DNA of 64,000 nucleotides from Cynocephalus volans (taxonomy: Eukaryota > Chordata > Mammalia > Dermoptera > Cynocephalidae): positions 67,875,852 through 67,939,851 of the forward strand of contig NC_084463.1 of assembly GCF_027409185.1 (NCBI RefSeq), given 5' to 3'. The notes beneath the pieces are model-generated. The model was not told the origin of the DNA. It ran no database searches and worked only from the letters and a program-made list of their open reading frames with translations. A program made the translations under genes and the position numbers. Below are positions 11,251-24,025 of the stretch, piece after piece (position 1 is the stretch's first letter; each line of letters begins with the position of its first letter).

Positions 11251-13871
11251 TGCTACCACCATTTTCATAGAGACAACATAGTTTTGGCAATGACTTAAAA
11301 GAAAATAAATCACTGAACCTTAAGTCTAGCTAGCAGCTCAAGGCAATAAGATAAGCTTCTGGTGCTTGTGTGACTTGATCAAAGAAGCTCTGTGGACAAG
11401 GACAGTGTGTGAGGTTGGAGAAATGGCCATAAGCAGGGTCAAGATTAACTACTGTTAAGATGCCTTAGGAGACCAGTTGCAGCACCAGCTCAGCAGTGAA
11501 CACTGCTAAATCTTGTGCCTCGGTTGCTAGTTAGGGCTCACTTACTTCTCCAGAGTTGGGCTGGCACAGTCCCTCAGCTCGAGGCAGCAGACTTTCTCAT
11601 GGGTCCCTCACAGTAAGGGCTCTACGCTCTCTCCTCTAGTGTGCTTCAGCTCCTCACTTTGTCTCTGCTGCATTCTGAGTGTTGTAGTTCTGCTCGTAGG
11701 CCCTCAATTCTCTCTCTCTCAAGTTCAGACTTTCTCCGAGATGGATATAATCAGTACAGGTGTTTGCCATCTTCTCTATTGGACAAAACTTTCCTATTAA
11801 CTCACCTCATGGGTTAAGGGATACCTGCGGACTGGCCCATCCTTCATTAATCAGCTAATTCCTAGTTTGGGGGATGATGTGGCAGTAACATGGGGACTGA
11901 TGTAAAAAGTTAAGAAGGATACTCTAGGCAGAGGCCCTTAGAAGAAATTTTGCAAGTGATAATTAATTCAGAGATTTAGCGTATGCAGTAAAGAATATAA
12001 ATTCTACCATCTAAATGAATTTTATGATATATAAATTACACCTGGATAAAGCTGTTTAGAAAATTCTGCTCCTCATGTGCAATGGTGGAAGTGGTGCAGA
12101 GAAGGCAAATGATACCAAACAGGGTGTGTACAGTGACTGCTGAGGGCATCATCCAACAACAAATATTTGTTGACATCTACTATGCATCAAATAACATACT
12201 AGCTATTAAATATAAAGTATAGACAGATATATTTCCTGCCCTTGCTGAGACAGTATTTTGGTTATTAAATCAATATTTCATTTTTTCGTAGAAGTGCAAT
12301 GTACCTGGCATTATAGCATAAATTTTGTTTTTCTGAATATGTGACAAAAAGTCATATTTCTGTATCTTTTATGCTAGGTACAAGACTACTTATGGAGTAG
12401 AGGGTGTGTCAAGGAAAATTATGTTCTAGATTAGGCAAACTTCTCCTCTAGGCTATCAACTGAGTAGGATTATAATTTTGCTGACTTGATATCTAACTTA
12501 CAGTATAAAACTAACTGAACATTTCCCCCATTACCTGGAGATATCAAATACTAGTGCTTGACCTCATGACAATGAAAATACTTTTGAAGCTGCTACTGTC
12601 ATATGTATATAATTTACAATTCTTTCCATGGCTATGTAACAATCTGTTTAATTTGCCATTCCATCATACTCCGTACCCATTTCCTTCTTTCTTTCTTTCT
12701 TTCTTTTGTTGGATCTATGTAGAACATGGGCGAAAGAGTATATAAGAAGTGGCTGTTTGCTTTTCCTGAAAGGAGCATTTCCAGCTACACTGTCAAACAA
12801 AGACAGACATTATCACATTTTCTTTTTTGTGTGACATTTTAAGCTAAGCCCATGTGTGAAGCAGATTAAGGCAGAGATACCTTGACTGAAACGGGAGCCT
12901 GGATCTGGAGATCTCAGAGCCCCATCTAGTTGGCTTCTCCTTTCCCTCCCTGTGGATCCTTGGGAGCATCTATGGGGAATCCTAGGGCTCCATAAACACA
13001 GTCTGAAAATCATGGCTTTGCAGTTTGTCTTTATGGCTATGATTGGTTGGTTTTTCATGAGTAACAGTAATATGTCTTTTCTGGCATTTGAAGCAAAGAT
13101 ACTTAGCTTTTGAATTAACAGTGCATTTCTTTTGATGATTATCTTTGAGTTGTAGTGATATTTGAATATTATTTCTAGCTCTCCAGGCACAAAAGAAAAA
13201 GTCATTATATGCTTATGTATCGTTTTCAAAAACTGTGAGCCAAGATCTCAGTAGGATGCCAATATAAAGAGTTTTATTATCTTCAGTGCTCAAACGTTAT
13301 CCTCATTACAAATTAGGCCATGTGTGTCACATTAACTTCTTCAGATGTTAAGAGAAACATTTAGTAAAGTCCAAGGGTAACATCTCCAAATTTAATACAC
13401 TAGTGCATTCCACTGTGGCCTGAAAGGGTTTTCCAAAGACTGCACTAACATTTATGGAAATATTCATGCTTAGGGTGAAAGACTTGTAAATACCAGGACA
13501 ATCTAGGGAATGCACAGCATTGTAACTGCGTTGCACTAGCTTGGCCAAGGGTAGAATTTGGACAGATATACCAGTGACAATGGAGTTTTTTGGATCGTAT
13601 TCTCCATTTACCCTTTCCGCGAAATCACATCATGAAATTGCATAAGTATGCATTGGCTATAAAACATGGTCTGAAGTATTGTGATATAATTGTGATATAT
13701 GAACTCTCCTAATGGGTGGTAGATTTTTAATTCCTCTAAACTTGGTAAAGAAGTGACAGAAAGATCAGCAGCAGCCTGCCAGTTCCTGGAACTCAACAAA
13801 GCGGTCACCAGCACAGAGCGGTCATCTAGCCTCACTTTGAGACATAAATGATTGTGGCAATGACTAGGTGG
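11251..13871. other. Unassigned intergenic sequence
   Basis: Includes a short LINE-1 end at 11990-12060, a weak LINE-2/MIR-type string at 12155-12240, a TTTC run at 12686-12705 and otherwise unidentified sequence. A 138-codon minus-strand frame at 12813-13229 has no recognisable domain. Confidence 0.5.
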
Positions 13872-14382
13872 TAGGTAGCCCCCAATTATCTCCACCTTCT
13901 GGTATTCATACATACGTAATTAACTTCCCTCAAGTGTGGGATGAATTGAGTGACTGACTTCTAATGAAGAGAACATGGTGCAAGTAATGAGATATTGCTT
14001 CTGAGATTAGGTTTTAAAAGACTGTGCTTCTATCTTGGGTATTCTCTCACTCTCTTCAATATCATTTTCCCTGGAAAATCCAGCTACCATGTTTCGTGGA
14101 GAAGCCCTCATGGTGAAGGACCATGGCCTCTCAACAACCATGTGAGGATTGGAAGCAGATCCCCCTCAATATTTTCCCATTAAGCCTTCAGATGAGACCA
14201 CAGACCCAGCTTATGGTTTGACTACAACCTCATTAGAGACCTTGGGACAGAGGTCCCCAGCTAATCCCTTCTTGGAATCTTAACTCAAAAAAGAAATCTC
14301 CCTTTTTTCTGTTTCTTATTTTGTTATTTTAAACTGCTAAATTTGGAGGTTAATTTTTTTACACAGCAGTAAGCCATAGGGA
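13872..14382 (+). mobile_element. Solo LTR, MaLR/ERVL type
   Basis: The order GTAGCCCCCAATTATC, GAATTGAGTGACTGACTTCTA, GATTAGGTTTTAAAAGACTGTG, CCATGTGAGGATTGGAAGCAG and GTTATTTTAAACTGCTAAATTTG matches a well-known mammalian-wide LTR. No internal retroviral sequence adjoins it. Confidence 0.7.
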
Positions 14383-14734
14383 CTTTTAAAAAAATGCTGG
14401 TCCTTTCTATAACATCCTGAACAAAATTAAAGGTATAGAAAGGTCAGTGCTAAGTGGTCCTTTGTTAGTAAAACTTTAGGAACTTTGATCTTTGATGGTA
14501 ATTCATTCAATAGATAGGTAATGCACTGGGTCAATATAATTGTCATCCCACACTTCATTGTAGCCATCATCACCACTAATTTTACAGTATCTTGAGCTTG
14601 ATGTACTAAAGAATATTTAAGTAACACTACCTAAGTCTTATTCAAGACTAGGGTTCCTTAGTCAGCCTAGGGACTGCAATACCCTCTGGTCTGGAGTTTA
14701 GAGATTGCGAGCAACAACTAGAGGTTTTGCATGT

Positions 14735-14900
14735 ACTAGCCTTTTTAATCCTCACAGGCTCACTATGAAATAAGTATTATCACCATTGTTTTAAAGGTGT
14801 GAAAACAAACTCAGAAATATTAACACTATGATCGGGGAATGTTAAGTAAAAATTTTTTAGAGATCAAATTCAAATTCAGATCTGTCTGGTTCTTTCAGGT
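14735..14900 (-). repeat. MIR element, antisense
   Basis: TTTAATCCTCACAGGCTCACTATGAAATAAGTATTATCACC is reverse-complement MIR, followed by a diverged GAAACTGAGGC-type region. Confidence 0.7.
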
Positions 14901-15714
14901 GTTGGGTTGAAATTTCAGGTGAGAGGGATAAATATGAAATGATTATTGCAGGGCAGAGGACTTCAACGAGGTGTGTTTAATTATGGGAGGGTTGTATATA
15001 TTTGAGTTTATATGTTTTGCAGGGGACCCAAGAGGTCCTGCGAGAAGGGAAGAGTGCACTTCAAAAGAGACACGGTGAAGGACTGGAATATACATCAATG
15101 CAGTCAAGAATGAAAAGAAACCTAATACCATTTGCTCAGGTGATCTGACACAGCTCTGCCACCTCTAAGTTAAAATTAAGTACCATCCACACCTCATTTG
15201 GCCTTTTATTATTTGTAAATTATTATCCCTAAGAGAGGGCTCTGAAGCAGAAAGTTGTCATGAAAATAAATATGCATAATCTCTATAGGAAATCATTCAC
15301 TTACATTAAATGCACTTATATACAGGTTTTAGCCTGTTTTATGTTGTTGTATTTTGTTAGTCAAAAATATCAGTGACAGTTTTTGTAATTATTTTTCATT
15401 TTTCAAGCAGTTCTAATCTTTATAAAATTTAATTAAAATAATTATATTCTTTAGGGATTTACTTTTTTTAAAATTATGTGTAAAGCTGAATTTGTAATGC
15501 TTCATTTAGCATTGCTAAAGGAAAGAACAGATACCAAAATATTTTGAGCTGAAGCTTTACATAGACAAAGAGAAACTTCAAACGCTGATTACTAATCATA
15601 TTCATATTTTGCACAAAAAAAAAATCAGGCAAAGTTGCAATGACATTTGACAAGATCCAAATTTTGGCATTACCTCCCTTGTGGAGTTTAAAAGTTTTGT
15701 AGCCAAGATAAGCC

Positions 15715-15990
15715 TAAGGAGACATGATGCCTAAATGTAATGTGGGATCCTGGAACTGAAAAATAGGCATTAGATAAAAACCAAGAAAATCTGAATATAG
15801 TGTGGACTTTAGTTAATAATAATGTATCAAGATTGGCTCCTTAATTGTGCCTAATGTCCCGTACTAATGTTAGATATTAACAATAGAGGAAACTGAGTGC
15901 AGAGCATATGGAAACTCTTTGTACTATCTTTGCAATTTTCTGTAAATCTAAAACAGTTTTAAAATTTAAAAAAAATTATGTAAGTATAAA
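15715..15990 (+). mobile_element. Old LINE-1 3' UTR remnant
   Basis: TTAACAATAGAGGAAACTGAGTGCAG and GCAATTTTCTGTAAATCTAAAACAG, then an A-rich end, are typical of old LINE-1M 3' ends. A similar very short piece is at 11990-12060. Confidence 0.7.
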
Positions 15991-17116
15991 AAAAAAAGTT
16001 TTGTAGCTGATATTTTGGGTAGTAGGAATCCCAGCAGGTGAATTATTATCTGAATTCCTGCCTCAGGAGTTCTGGGAAAATAGAGGGATCTACTGAGAGT
16101 CTTATTTGCATGAGGGTATATAAACTTGACTGACGGAGGAACTCTAAAACATGGGTGCCGAGGTTTTTGAAGGAAGTGGTATGGGGGAGGGAAGAGTCAG
16201 TGATGCAACCAACCTGTAAACTCCAGAGAGATGCAGTTTCTAAGCTGCCTTCTGAAACCCTGGACTTGAATAAGACTTGGTGATATGTCATTTAAATGGT
16301 AGTGACTTCAGCCTAACCCAAAATGCTGTAAAATTAAGGAACCAGGCTTCTGTTTTGGAAGGCTGGTAAAGGAGACAATTCTTCCACTGTTATCTGAGAT
16401 CTGTGGTCGAAGATGTTGGTGTGGAGAGGTCAACAGCAGCAGTGATGGTGATCATGGGGCTGCCACAAGGTTGGCATCTATAGTCTTGATGGGAATTGCT
16501 GAAGCAGGCCTGTTGATATGTCTGGTTTGATAACATGTATATTCATAACCTTAAAAACATTCTTCAAGTTTAAGCTTATGGTGTTACCAAGCAGCGCCAA
16601 CAAACACTTGCGCTCTATGCTCCATTGAGACCTGCAACCCAACTTTGACCCTTACACCATTGTGGACAGCCCATCCTTGATTTTTACCCTATCCCAGATT
16701 CTCAAGTAAGTCACTCATACCTACTGAAGATGGAGGGGGGATTTCTTTTATATAGAGAGCATTGTAATAAAAAGCTAAATGTGTAATGGCTTATTTCTTT
16801 GGGTTAAGCCAAACATGTAAAAATCTGCCCATATCCAGTTGGCTTGTCAGAATGTCATGTATCTGGAAGGTGTAGCTATTAAGAAAAGACTCTCACAAGC
16901 CAGAGTAGAGTGAGCACAGGCAGCAGTACCAAGGATGAAAAACAGTTCTACAGGAAGAATAAAAAATCATTGTGATTGTCTCCCTCTTTATCCACTGTTC
17001 CTCTTTTCTTACTACTCTCCTCCCCACCCCAAACCACACACGTTATGTTGATGTGGCCAGTGGAAATGCATGTTGGTCTTCTGTAGAGGATGGGTGGGGA
17101 GATAATGTATCAAAGA

Positions 17117-17290
17117 AGCTAATATTTATTGAATATTGGACACATGCCAGGTTCTGGGCTAATTGGTATTTCGGTAATAAGACTTGCTATTTGATTACCA
17201 CTTGATCCCTACAAAACTCCATAAGTTAGATACTATTGACCTCATCTGGAAAGATAAGGAACTGATTAAAAAAGACTAGGTATTTCTATA
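17117..17290 (-). repeat. MIR element, antisense
   Basis: GCTAATATTTATTGAATATTGG with ACATGCCAGGTTCTGGGC, then CTCCATAAGTTAGATACTATTG, fit the reverse orientation of MIR with a small insertion. Confidence 0.7.
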
Positions 17291-17894
17291 CTTATTGTTT
17301 GAGCTCAGCGTGAATGTAAGTTCATCTAACTCATACTATTTTCCCAGGAATTTGCAAAGAAATAAACCTGTCCCTTTGAGATGTGGCTACCTTTTATTCA
17401 GTGTGTGTGCATGTGTATGTGTGTGCACACATGCATGTTTGTGTAATAGCATTGACAAGTGGGTAGAGCTCTGGGATATTGTGAAAGGCTGAATTATTTA
17501 ATAAGATTGATCACAGCACATATGTGACTAAATTCTTATTCATTTGTAATCTATTCTGACCAAGTGGTGGGAAATAAAATTGATTCTCAGCAATTTAGTT
17601 GTCATAGTTTAGAGAGAAATTGGCAAAATATATAACTGCAGTTATGAATTCTACCTTGACAAATCCCCATTCTAAGTCAGGAATGTTTTCTTGAGGACTG
17701 TTGAGTCAAATGCAGTAAAAGAGGCATCACTTGGAATTAGGGAGACAAATTATAGTTTGAGGCAGGTTTTATAGATTAGCTGGCTGAATTAAATTCAAAG
17801 GTCAACACAAAAGAAACTGGAAGTCTTGACACTCTTGTTTATCAATAGAAGGTACAAGAAACAGGTAAAGGGAGGAGAGAAGGAGATCAGGAAA

Positions 17895-19615
17895 CTACTG
17901 TTAAAATTTTTTTTTAATGTTTGTCTATTTTGAACTGTCTCTTTTTCCTAATAAAATCATTAAGCTTCATTATCCGGATGCTATCATCTTTCCCCATACT
18001 TGGGAAAGTTTCAGTCATTATTTTCTCGTATATGCTTTCTACATCTCTTTTTCCTCTCCTTTGGTTATGCCAATTATGTGGAGGTTATTTTCCTTGAGGG
18101 AATTTGTTGTATTTCTGTTTCATTTTTTCTTATTCTTTTTTCCTTTATGCACCTCTGATTGGATAATTCCACATATTCTATTTTTGGGCTCACTGATTCT
18201 TTCCTCTATTTGATTAAGTCTGCTATTGGAGCTATCTGTCAAATTTTTTTTCAGTTCAGATAATGTATTCTTTATTTCTAGAATTTCTGGGGTTTTTTTT
18301 AATTGATTCAATTCCTTTGTCAAGTTTCTTATTCTGCTCCTGGATTGTTTTCCAGGTATCATTTAATTTTCTACCTATATTTTCTTGTGCCTCCCTGAAC
18401 ATCCTTAAAAGGGTTATTCTGAATTCTCTGTCAGACATTTCATAAATCTGCTGTTCCTCTGGGTCTGTTGCTGGTTATTTGTTTGTTTCCTTTGATCGTG
18501 TCATATTTCTCTGCCTTTCTTGATCTTTGTGTCTTTATGTGATGCCTGGGCATTTGAGGAGAATGCTGCCTCTCCTAGGTTTTATAGGTGTTCTTTGGCA
18601 GTATTCAATCTTTGTTGGTTAATATCAGAGCTTTGTCTGATACAGTACAGTACAGTACAGTACAGACTTCTGTTTTTGCTTGTTTTGATTTAGTTCCATG
18701 GTGGATTATTAGCTACCACCACCACTTAAACTCTGCATTGGAATTTATTTCTTGTCCTTTGGTTAATTCCAAAACTGGGGGCACTCCCTGTGGGGACAAG
18801 CACTTGAGCTCTGTGGTTGAACTAAATTGCTGATTTGCTGCTGATTCCCTGGGGAAGGCTTTTTGTGTGGATTAGATGCTCATTGTTGGCCTTTTAATCA
18901 CTTCCAGGCCTGTGAGGTCAGATACACCTGGGCTGTGTGGAAATTCTGGCCTGGGACTGAGTCTTTCCAGTAAACTGCACCCCCTACAGTTCTATCACCC
19001 TAATCATTCACTGAGTGAGCCTGTGCCAATTGGAAGGGAGATCAGCTGCCCACACTACACCCCAGTGTTCCTCCAGTGGGCCAGCCTCTCCCCTGGACGC
19101 TAAACACTTCCTGTAGAAGTGGAGCATAGTGGGTCCCTTGCAATGACTCACTGGCCTCTGGGTGGTTCCTTTCTCTGGTTGGCCGGAGCTCCTGTCTCCT
19201 ATGTGGGTCCTTGGGAACCCTGTCAGTGGTCTTGCTGGTGTGGAACTGGTATGGTGCACTCTGAGTTCCTCTTATCTCCTGCAGATTCTGAGCAACTTCA
19301 TGCAATGGGCTCACCTGTGGCTTTTGCTGACTCCTGCTCCGTGTGCTGCAGCTTATTCCCGCCCCTCACTGGGCTCGCCCTGGCACAAATGGGGCTTGGA
19401 ATGATCAGAGAAGTCTTTTTTGCCTTTTGCCACAGCTTCTCTTGCCTTCACAAATTCTGAGGGTCTCTCTTCCTTTTCCCCTGAGCTCCAGCAGTCCCAG
19501 GTTGGCAGTCTTGGCTTTTTCATAGTTGTAAATTGGTCGGTTGTGGGGGAGAATGACTCTGGGGACTGTCTGTGCTGCTGTCTTGATAATGTCACCTAGA
19601 GAACATCTCATTCTT
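17895..19615 (-). mobile_element. LINE-1 5' UTR and ORF1 remnant, antisense
   Basis: The 5' end lies near 19610. The GC-rich 5' UTR runs leftward through 18560 and is clearly homologous to that at 33660-34498. Left of it, the minus strand at 18120-18438 encodes ORF1-protein coiled-coil pieces (for example EIKNTLSELKKN, RLNQIEERISE, MSDREFRITLLRMF) in broken frames. ORF2 and the 3' end are missing. A TACAG pentamer repeat sits at 18641-18665. LINE-1 ORF1p is the RNA-binding chaperone of retrotransposition; this copy is dead. Confidence 0.8.
18641..18665. repeat. (TACAG)5 pentanucleotide repeat
   Basis: Five perfect TACAG units lie inside the antisense LINE-1 5' UTR. Confidence 0.95.
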
Positions 19616-20160
19616 CATAGAAGCTGCATAATGTTCTATTTTATGAATGTATGATCTTTTTAACCAGTCAACTTTTTATTGATATTTTTATGAATTATCT
19701 TTTTTTGTTATAGTAAACAATTCAATTACAAACATCTTCGTATGTAAAACTTGGTACACTTTTGCAAGGGTCATTATTGAGTAATATTATTATGTATTTT
19801 AAAACTTTTGAGAGAGAGTGCTGAATTGTTCTTCCAGAATGACTACACAAATTTAAGAACACTCCCTCTAAGATTATGAGAATGCTTTTTTTCCCCTACA
19901 CTCTCCTGCATACTGGATACAAGGGTACTTCAGAAAGTTCATGGAAAATAGAATTAAAAGATAATACAAATCATTCCATAAACTTTTAAGACCCCATGTA
20001 TCTGTAAATGTTTAATTTTTGCATATTTGGTAAGTAGAAATGATATCTCATTGTCTTTTGAAATGAATTTCCTCAAATTGTGAATAGGATTGAATTCTTT
20101 CTCTTATGGTTTTAAATTTTTTATATTTGTGTTTTTGTGATTCTATTCATACATTTTAAC
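19616..20160 (-). mobile_element. Ancient LINE-1 remnant, antisense
   Basis: TAATGTTCTATTTTATGAATGTATGATC, GTCAACTTTTTATTGAT and AATGATATCTCATTGTC follow the reverse orientation of an old LINE-1 3' region. It is interrupted by the palindromic element at 19923-19995. Confidence 0.55.
19923..19995. mobile_element. Small palindromic MITE-like element, copy 2
   Basis: The left arm GGGTACTTCAGAAAGTTCATGG and right arm CCATAAACTTTTAAGACCCC are imperfect inverted repeats around a 25-base core. At about 73 bases it is a non-autonomous DNA-transposon-like unit. It shares arms and core with 6692-6763. Confidence 0.7.
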
Positions 20161-20429
20161 CATTTTTCTTCTGAGTCATTCTTTTCATTATTGATTTAAT
20201 TGAATTCCTTGTGAAATGATTAATTTGTAATTAAGGAAAATATGCCTAGTTATATAGTAAAAAATGAGTTTTGCCAGCGTGATATTTTGTTACCCAGGAT
20301 TTTGATTCAAGGAGTCAAATGTATCAAGCTGTTCTTTATGGTACCTAAGTTTTATGCTATGATTAAAAGGCCTTTTCCAGTCCCACAACAGAAATAAATT
20401 ATAAATAAATTCAACTTTTAAAAAATCTG

Positions 20430-21240
20430 GAACTATTATTTTGAATAATTTCAAGCAAGGGAGTAATATGATTTGACTTATATTTTAAGAGTTTATTTTT
20501 GGTGCTATGTGATACAGAGATTTGAAGAAAGCAGGAATGGATATGGGGAGTCTAGCCAGGTGGCAAAGAGAGGATGGGGCCTGGCTTAATGTGGTAACAG
20601 AGAATCTCCCAGAGAAGTGGACAGCTGCAAGATAATTTAGAGACTGTGTTAGTTAACAGGACTTAATTATACACGGGATATGGGTACTGCTGGACAAGGA
20701 GGGATCAAGTACATCTCCTAGGTTTTTTACTTCTGCAGCTGGGTAGAGGTCAGTGTTCCTCACTGAAGTGAGGAAGAGTAGAGTTAGTGGCAGAGATGTT
20801 TCGTGAGAGAAAATCTAGAGTTCTAGTTTAGTCATGTAGAGTTTGGAATATCTGAGGGACATCCAGTTGGAGCTGTTTGGGTTAGGTAGGTAACTGAACA
20901 TGTTAGTCTGGAGCTCAAAGGTAAGGTCTGGCTTGGATGGTTTTTCAATCATTGAAATCAACCAGAGAAGAATCTGAGAAACTCAGACACTTAGGTCAAG
21001 ATAAAGGAGAAAGCCAACAAAGGAGGGTGAGAAACAATGGCTAGAAAAATAGGAGAAAACCTTGGAGAGAGTGGTATTGCTGAAGCAGAGAAAGGAGATT
21101 CTGTAGAGGAGGGAGAAGTCAGCTCTGTTAAATGCTGGTGGGAGAGCAAGTAATATGAGGACTGAGAAGCGCTCATTGGATTGGTCTATGGTCATCACTG
21201 GTGATCTTGGTAGGAAAGTCTCGGTGGAGTTGTGGTGTAG
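20430..21240 (-). mobile_element. LINE-2 remnant, antisense
   Basis: CAAGCAAGGGAGTAATATGATTTGAC, the GTGGCAAAGAGAGGATG region and GAGGGACATCCAGTTGGAG match the reverse complement of LINE-2 ORF2/3' sequence. No frame survives. Confidence 0.65.
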
Positions 21241-21289
21241 AAGCCAGATTTGATGGATTAGTTTTGGATGGTGGGCATATACTTACTAT

Positions 21290-22579
21290 ATCATTCCCTA
21301 TCCTCCAATACTCCATTACAACCCTATCTCCTTTGAATTCATAGGAATAATCTCATTATAATTGTTATCCATGATATTCATCATTAGAGCTCTGGTTCCC
21401 TTATAAGCCTTTCATATCCCATACTCCAATTCTCATATGCACCTATACATCTTCTATGATGTCATCTTCTCCTTCCTCCTCAACTTCTGAAATCCCTTCA
21501 CTATGCTCTCTGAAAATCACAGTTCATTATCTGCAAACCTTTCTGTACCTTACCCATTTCTCTGAACACCCTTCTTTTGCTTGCTGGAACAGAAACCTGG
21601 TCTGTCCCAGAGGACACTGCCTTCTCTGTATTCATCCTAAATGGTGGTTGTCTGTACTTCCAAGACCCTTTCAGGCCTTGAGATGGGATGGGAGCCCTCT
21701 TTGCTCTCCATTACTGTTTTCAGACCATTCTTACTTTTTCTTTTCTAAAAATTTCCCTCTTTAACTCTCATGCTGTTAGATTATATTACCCATTACCAGA
21801 TACTGTTCCTTTCATCTTCACATTCCTAAAGCGTTTCCCTTTATTTTCCAATCATTTTAGCTTCTGTCTAACTAGAACTCTCTACTATTACTCCTGCTAT
21901 AATTTTTTTTTTTCCAAAATGCTTGAAGCTTCTAATACCTTCACTTCCATTTCTTGGAGTTATCTCCTCCAGTGGTATAGCCCCCTCCACTCTACCTAAT
22001 GCTGCTTGGCATTCTTATCATATTTTCCCTGTAGGTTCACTGTCACAGTCTCTGAACAATTACTTCAGACTTTTTCTCTCCTTAAACCCCCAACATCACC
22101 TTCCCCAAACTACCCTTAGCTGACGGCCATTTTTACTTCACTAAAAAAGCGGAAGCACTCAGACCAGGTCTTACATTAACTACTGTTCGCACATTTATCC
22201 CCCTACCAAAGCTTGAACTCTTATTTTTTGCTTTCTCCCTTGTTAACACAAATGACCTATCCACAGTCTTAAACCAGTTTTGCCCGTAGCCTACTACTTG
22301 CCTCTCTCACCCCTCTCACTCACCTGTTCAAAGACATTGCTCCAGCATCTCCCCTTCTTTGTTACATTGTCCATTTTTACTTTTTACTGAAACATTCTTA
22401 TTAGCATACAAACATACACCTATTTCTCTTTCTGTAAACACACAGGGAAGGGAACAAAACAAAAACTTGTCCTAAAGACCTATTTCTTTACAACCCTTTT
22501 CTAGGAACTCTTCACAATAGTTGTTAGCACTCACTGTTTCTACTGCTTCCAATTATTCTCTCTTTCTTTCACTCTTAAA
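21290..22579 (+). other. Pyrimidine-rich stretch, possibly the 5' continuation of the LINE-2
   Basis: This block is CT-rich with several short open frames but no gene-like one. A weak match to a LINE endonuclease-region pattern (HPSFACWNRNLVC near 21570) suggests it is the upstream part of the adjoining LINE-2. I cannot confirm this. Confidence 0.35.
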
Positions 22580-24025
22580 TCAATTCCAGTTAGGTTTTTA
22601 CCCCTACCACTTCACCTAAAGTGCTCTTGTCAAAGTCACCAGTAAACTTCCTGTTGCTAAATTCAGTTGTCAATTCTCGTTTCTCATTTTAATTGAATTT
22701 TCATCAACATTGGGAATTGTTCACTCTCTTCTCCTTATTATACTTTCTTCATTTGTCTTCTGGGATACCACACTCCCCTGGTTCTCTTCCTACCTCACAG
22801 CCTGTTCCTTTATAGTCTCCTCTTGCTGAATCCTCCTCCTCTCCCTGACCCCTTAATGCTGGAGTATCACATGGCTCAGTCCTTTGTCCTCTTTATTTTA
22901 CTATATGCATGCACTCCTTTGGTGATCTCTTGATGACAATCATTCCCAATTGTTTATCTACAGTCTAGACCTCTCTCCCAACCTCCAGACATATATATCC
23001 AATTACTTACTTGTCACACTCACTTAAAGATGTCACATGTTGATCTTAAGATTAACAGGTCCAAAACTGAACTCATTGTGCTCCCAGACCTGCTCCACCT
23101 ACAACCTCCCTACTTTCAGTTGACAGCAACACTATTCTGTCACACAGCTTCTCAATCCAGGTGGAGTCATTCTTTATCCTTTTCTTTCCCTCAACCCTCA
23201 CATTCAATCTCTCAAGAAATCTTTCTGATTCTACTTTTAAAATATATCCAGAATTAGACCAAGTCTCACTCTCCCTAGCACAAGCAGCATCGCATTTCTC
23301 CAGATTACTGAAATAGCCTCCTAACAGATCTCCCAGTTTCCATTCTTCCCAGTCTATTCTTAAAACAGAAACTTGAGTAATCCATTTTTTTAGAGTAATC
23401 CTTTTAAATAGTCAGATTATGACACTCCTCTGCTGAAATCCATGCAGTGACCCCCACCTCCCATTTTTTCCCAGAGTGTAACTCTTACAATGTCCTCCAA
23501 TACCCTATATGATCTGCATGCCCAATCTCCCGACTTTACTTACTTGACTTCCTCTCCTTCTAGTTTGCTCTTAGCTTATTTTGTTCTAGCATGAGTGGCT
23601 TGAACTCTACAGACATGGCTAAATCCATCACCCACTTCACGTTTTTATTAAGATATTAATAAGGTCTACCCAAACTAGCTTATTTAAAATGACAACTCTT
23701 CACCTTGCTATCCTTTGCACTGCACTTAATAGTTTCTCCCTCCATTACACTTAACCCATTCTAACCATGCATTATTACTTACTTTTTTAGTAACTGTTGT
23801 TTATTCTCTCTCTCTTTCTGTTGGCATATAAACTTGAGAAGTGCAGGGAGCTTAGTTCTGGTCTTCGTTGTTTCACAAGCATTTAAAATAGTGCCTAGAA
23901 AACAATGATTTTAATAAACCAAATTATACACTTGTAAAAGAAAATAGTGTCTAGCAGACTGTCAGTACTCAAAAAATATATTTGAGTTATTTATTAATAT
24001 TTTTGAATGAAGGAAGGAATAAATA
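22580..24025 (+). mobile_element. LINE-2 ORF2 and 3' end, sense
   Basis: Broken frames still resemble LINE-2/CR1-clade reverse transcriptase, for example MSHVDLKINRSKTELIVLPD at 23030, which is the conserved step before the thumb region. Downstream strings CTCCTCTGCTGAAATCCATGCAGTG and ACCCTATATGATCTGCATGCC and the closing GAATGAAGGAAGGAATAAA fit the LINE-2 3' end. It is long for a fossil LINE-2. Confidence 0.75.

Larger units (their letters stand above)
14383..17116. other. Intergenic, mostly unassigned
   Basis: Outside the MIR and LINE-1 remnants already listed, this is AT-rich sequence without recognisable features. Confidence 0.5.

Noticed and set aside
12813..13229. 138-codon minus-strand frame
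   Set aside because: No domain, no start context, promoter or splice pattern, and ordinary intergenic composition.
18641..18665. TACAG repeat as a possible regulatory array or CRISPR-like repeat
   Set aside because: It is a simple pentamer microsatellite in a mammalian LINE-1; there are no spacers.
19008..19611. 80-113-codon frames on both strands
   Set aside because: Inside the antisense LINE-1 5' UTR; not conserved protein-like sequence.
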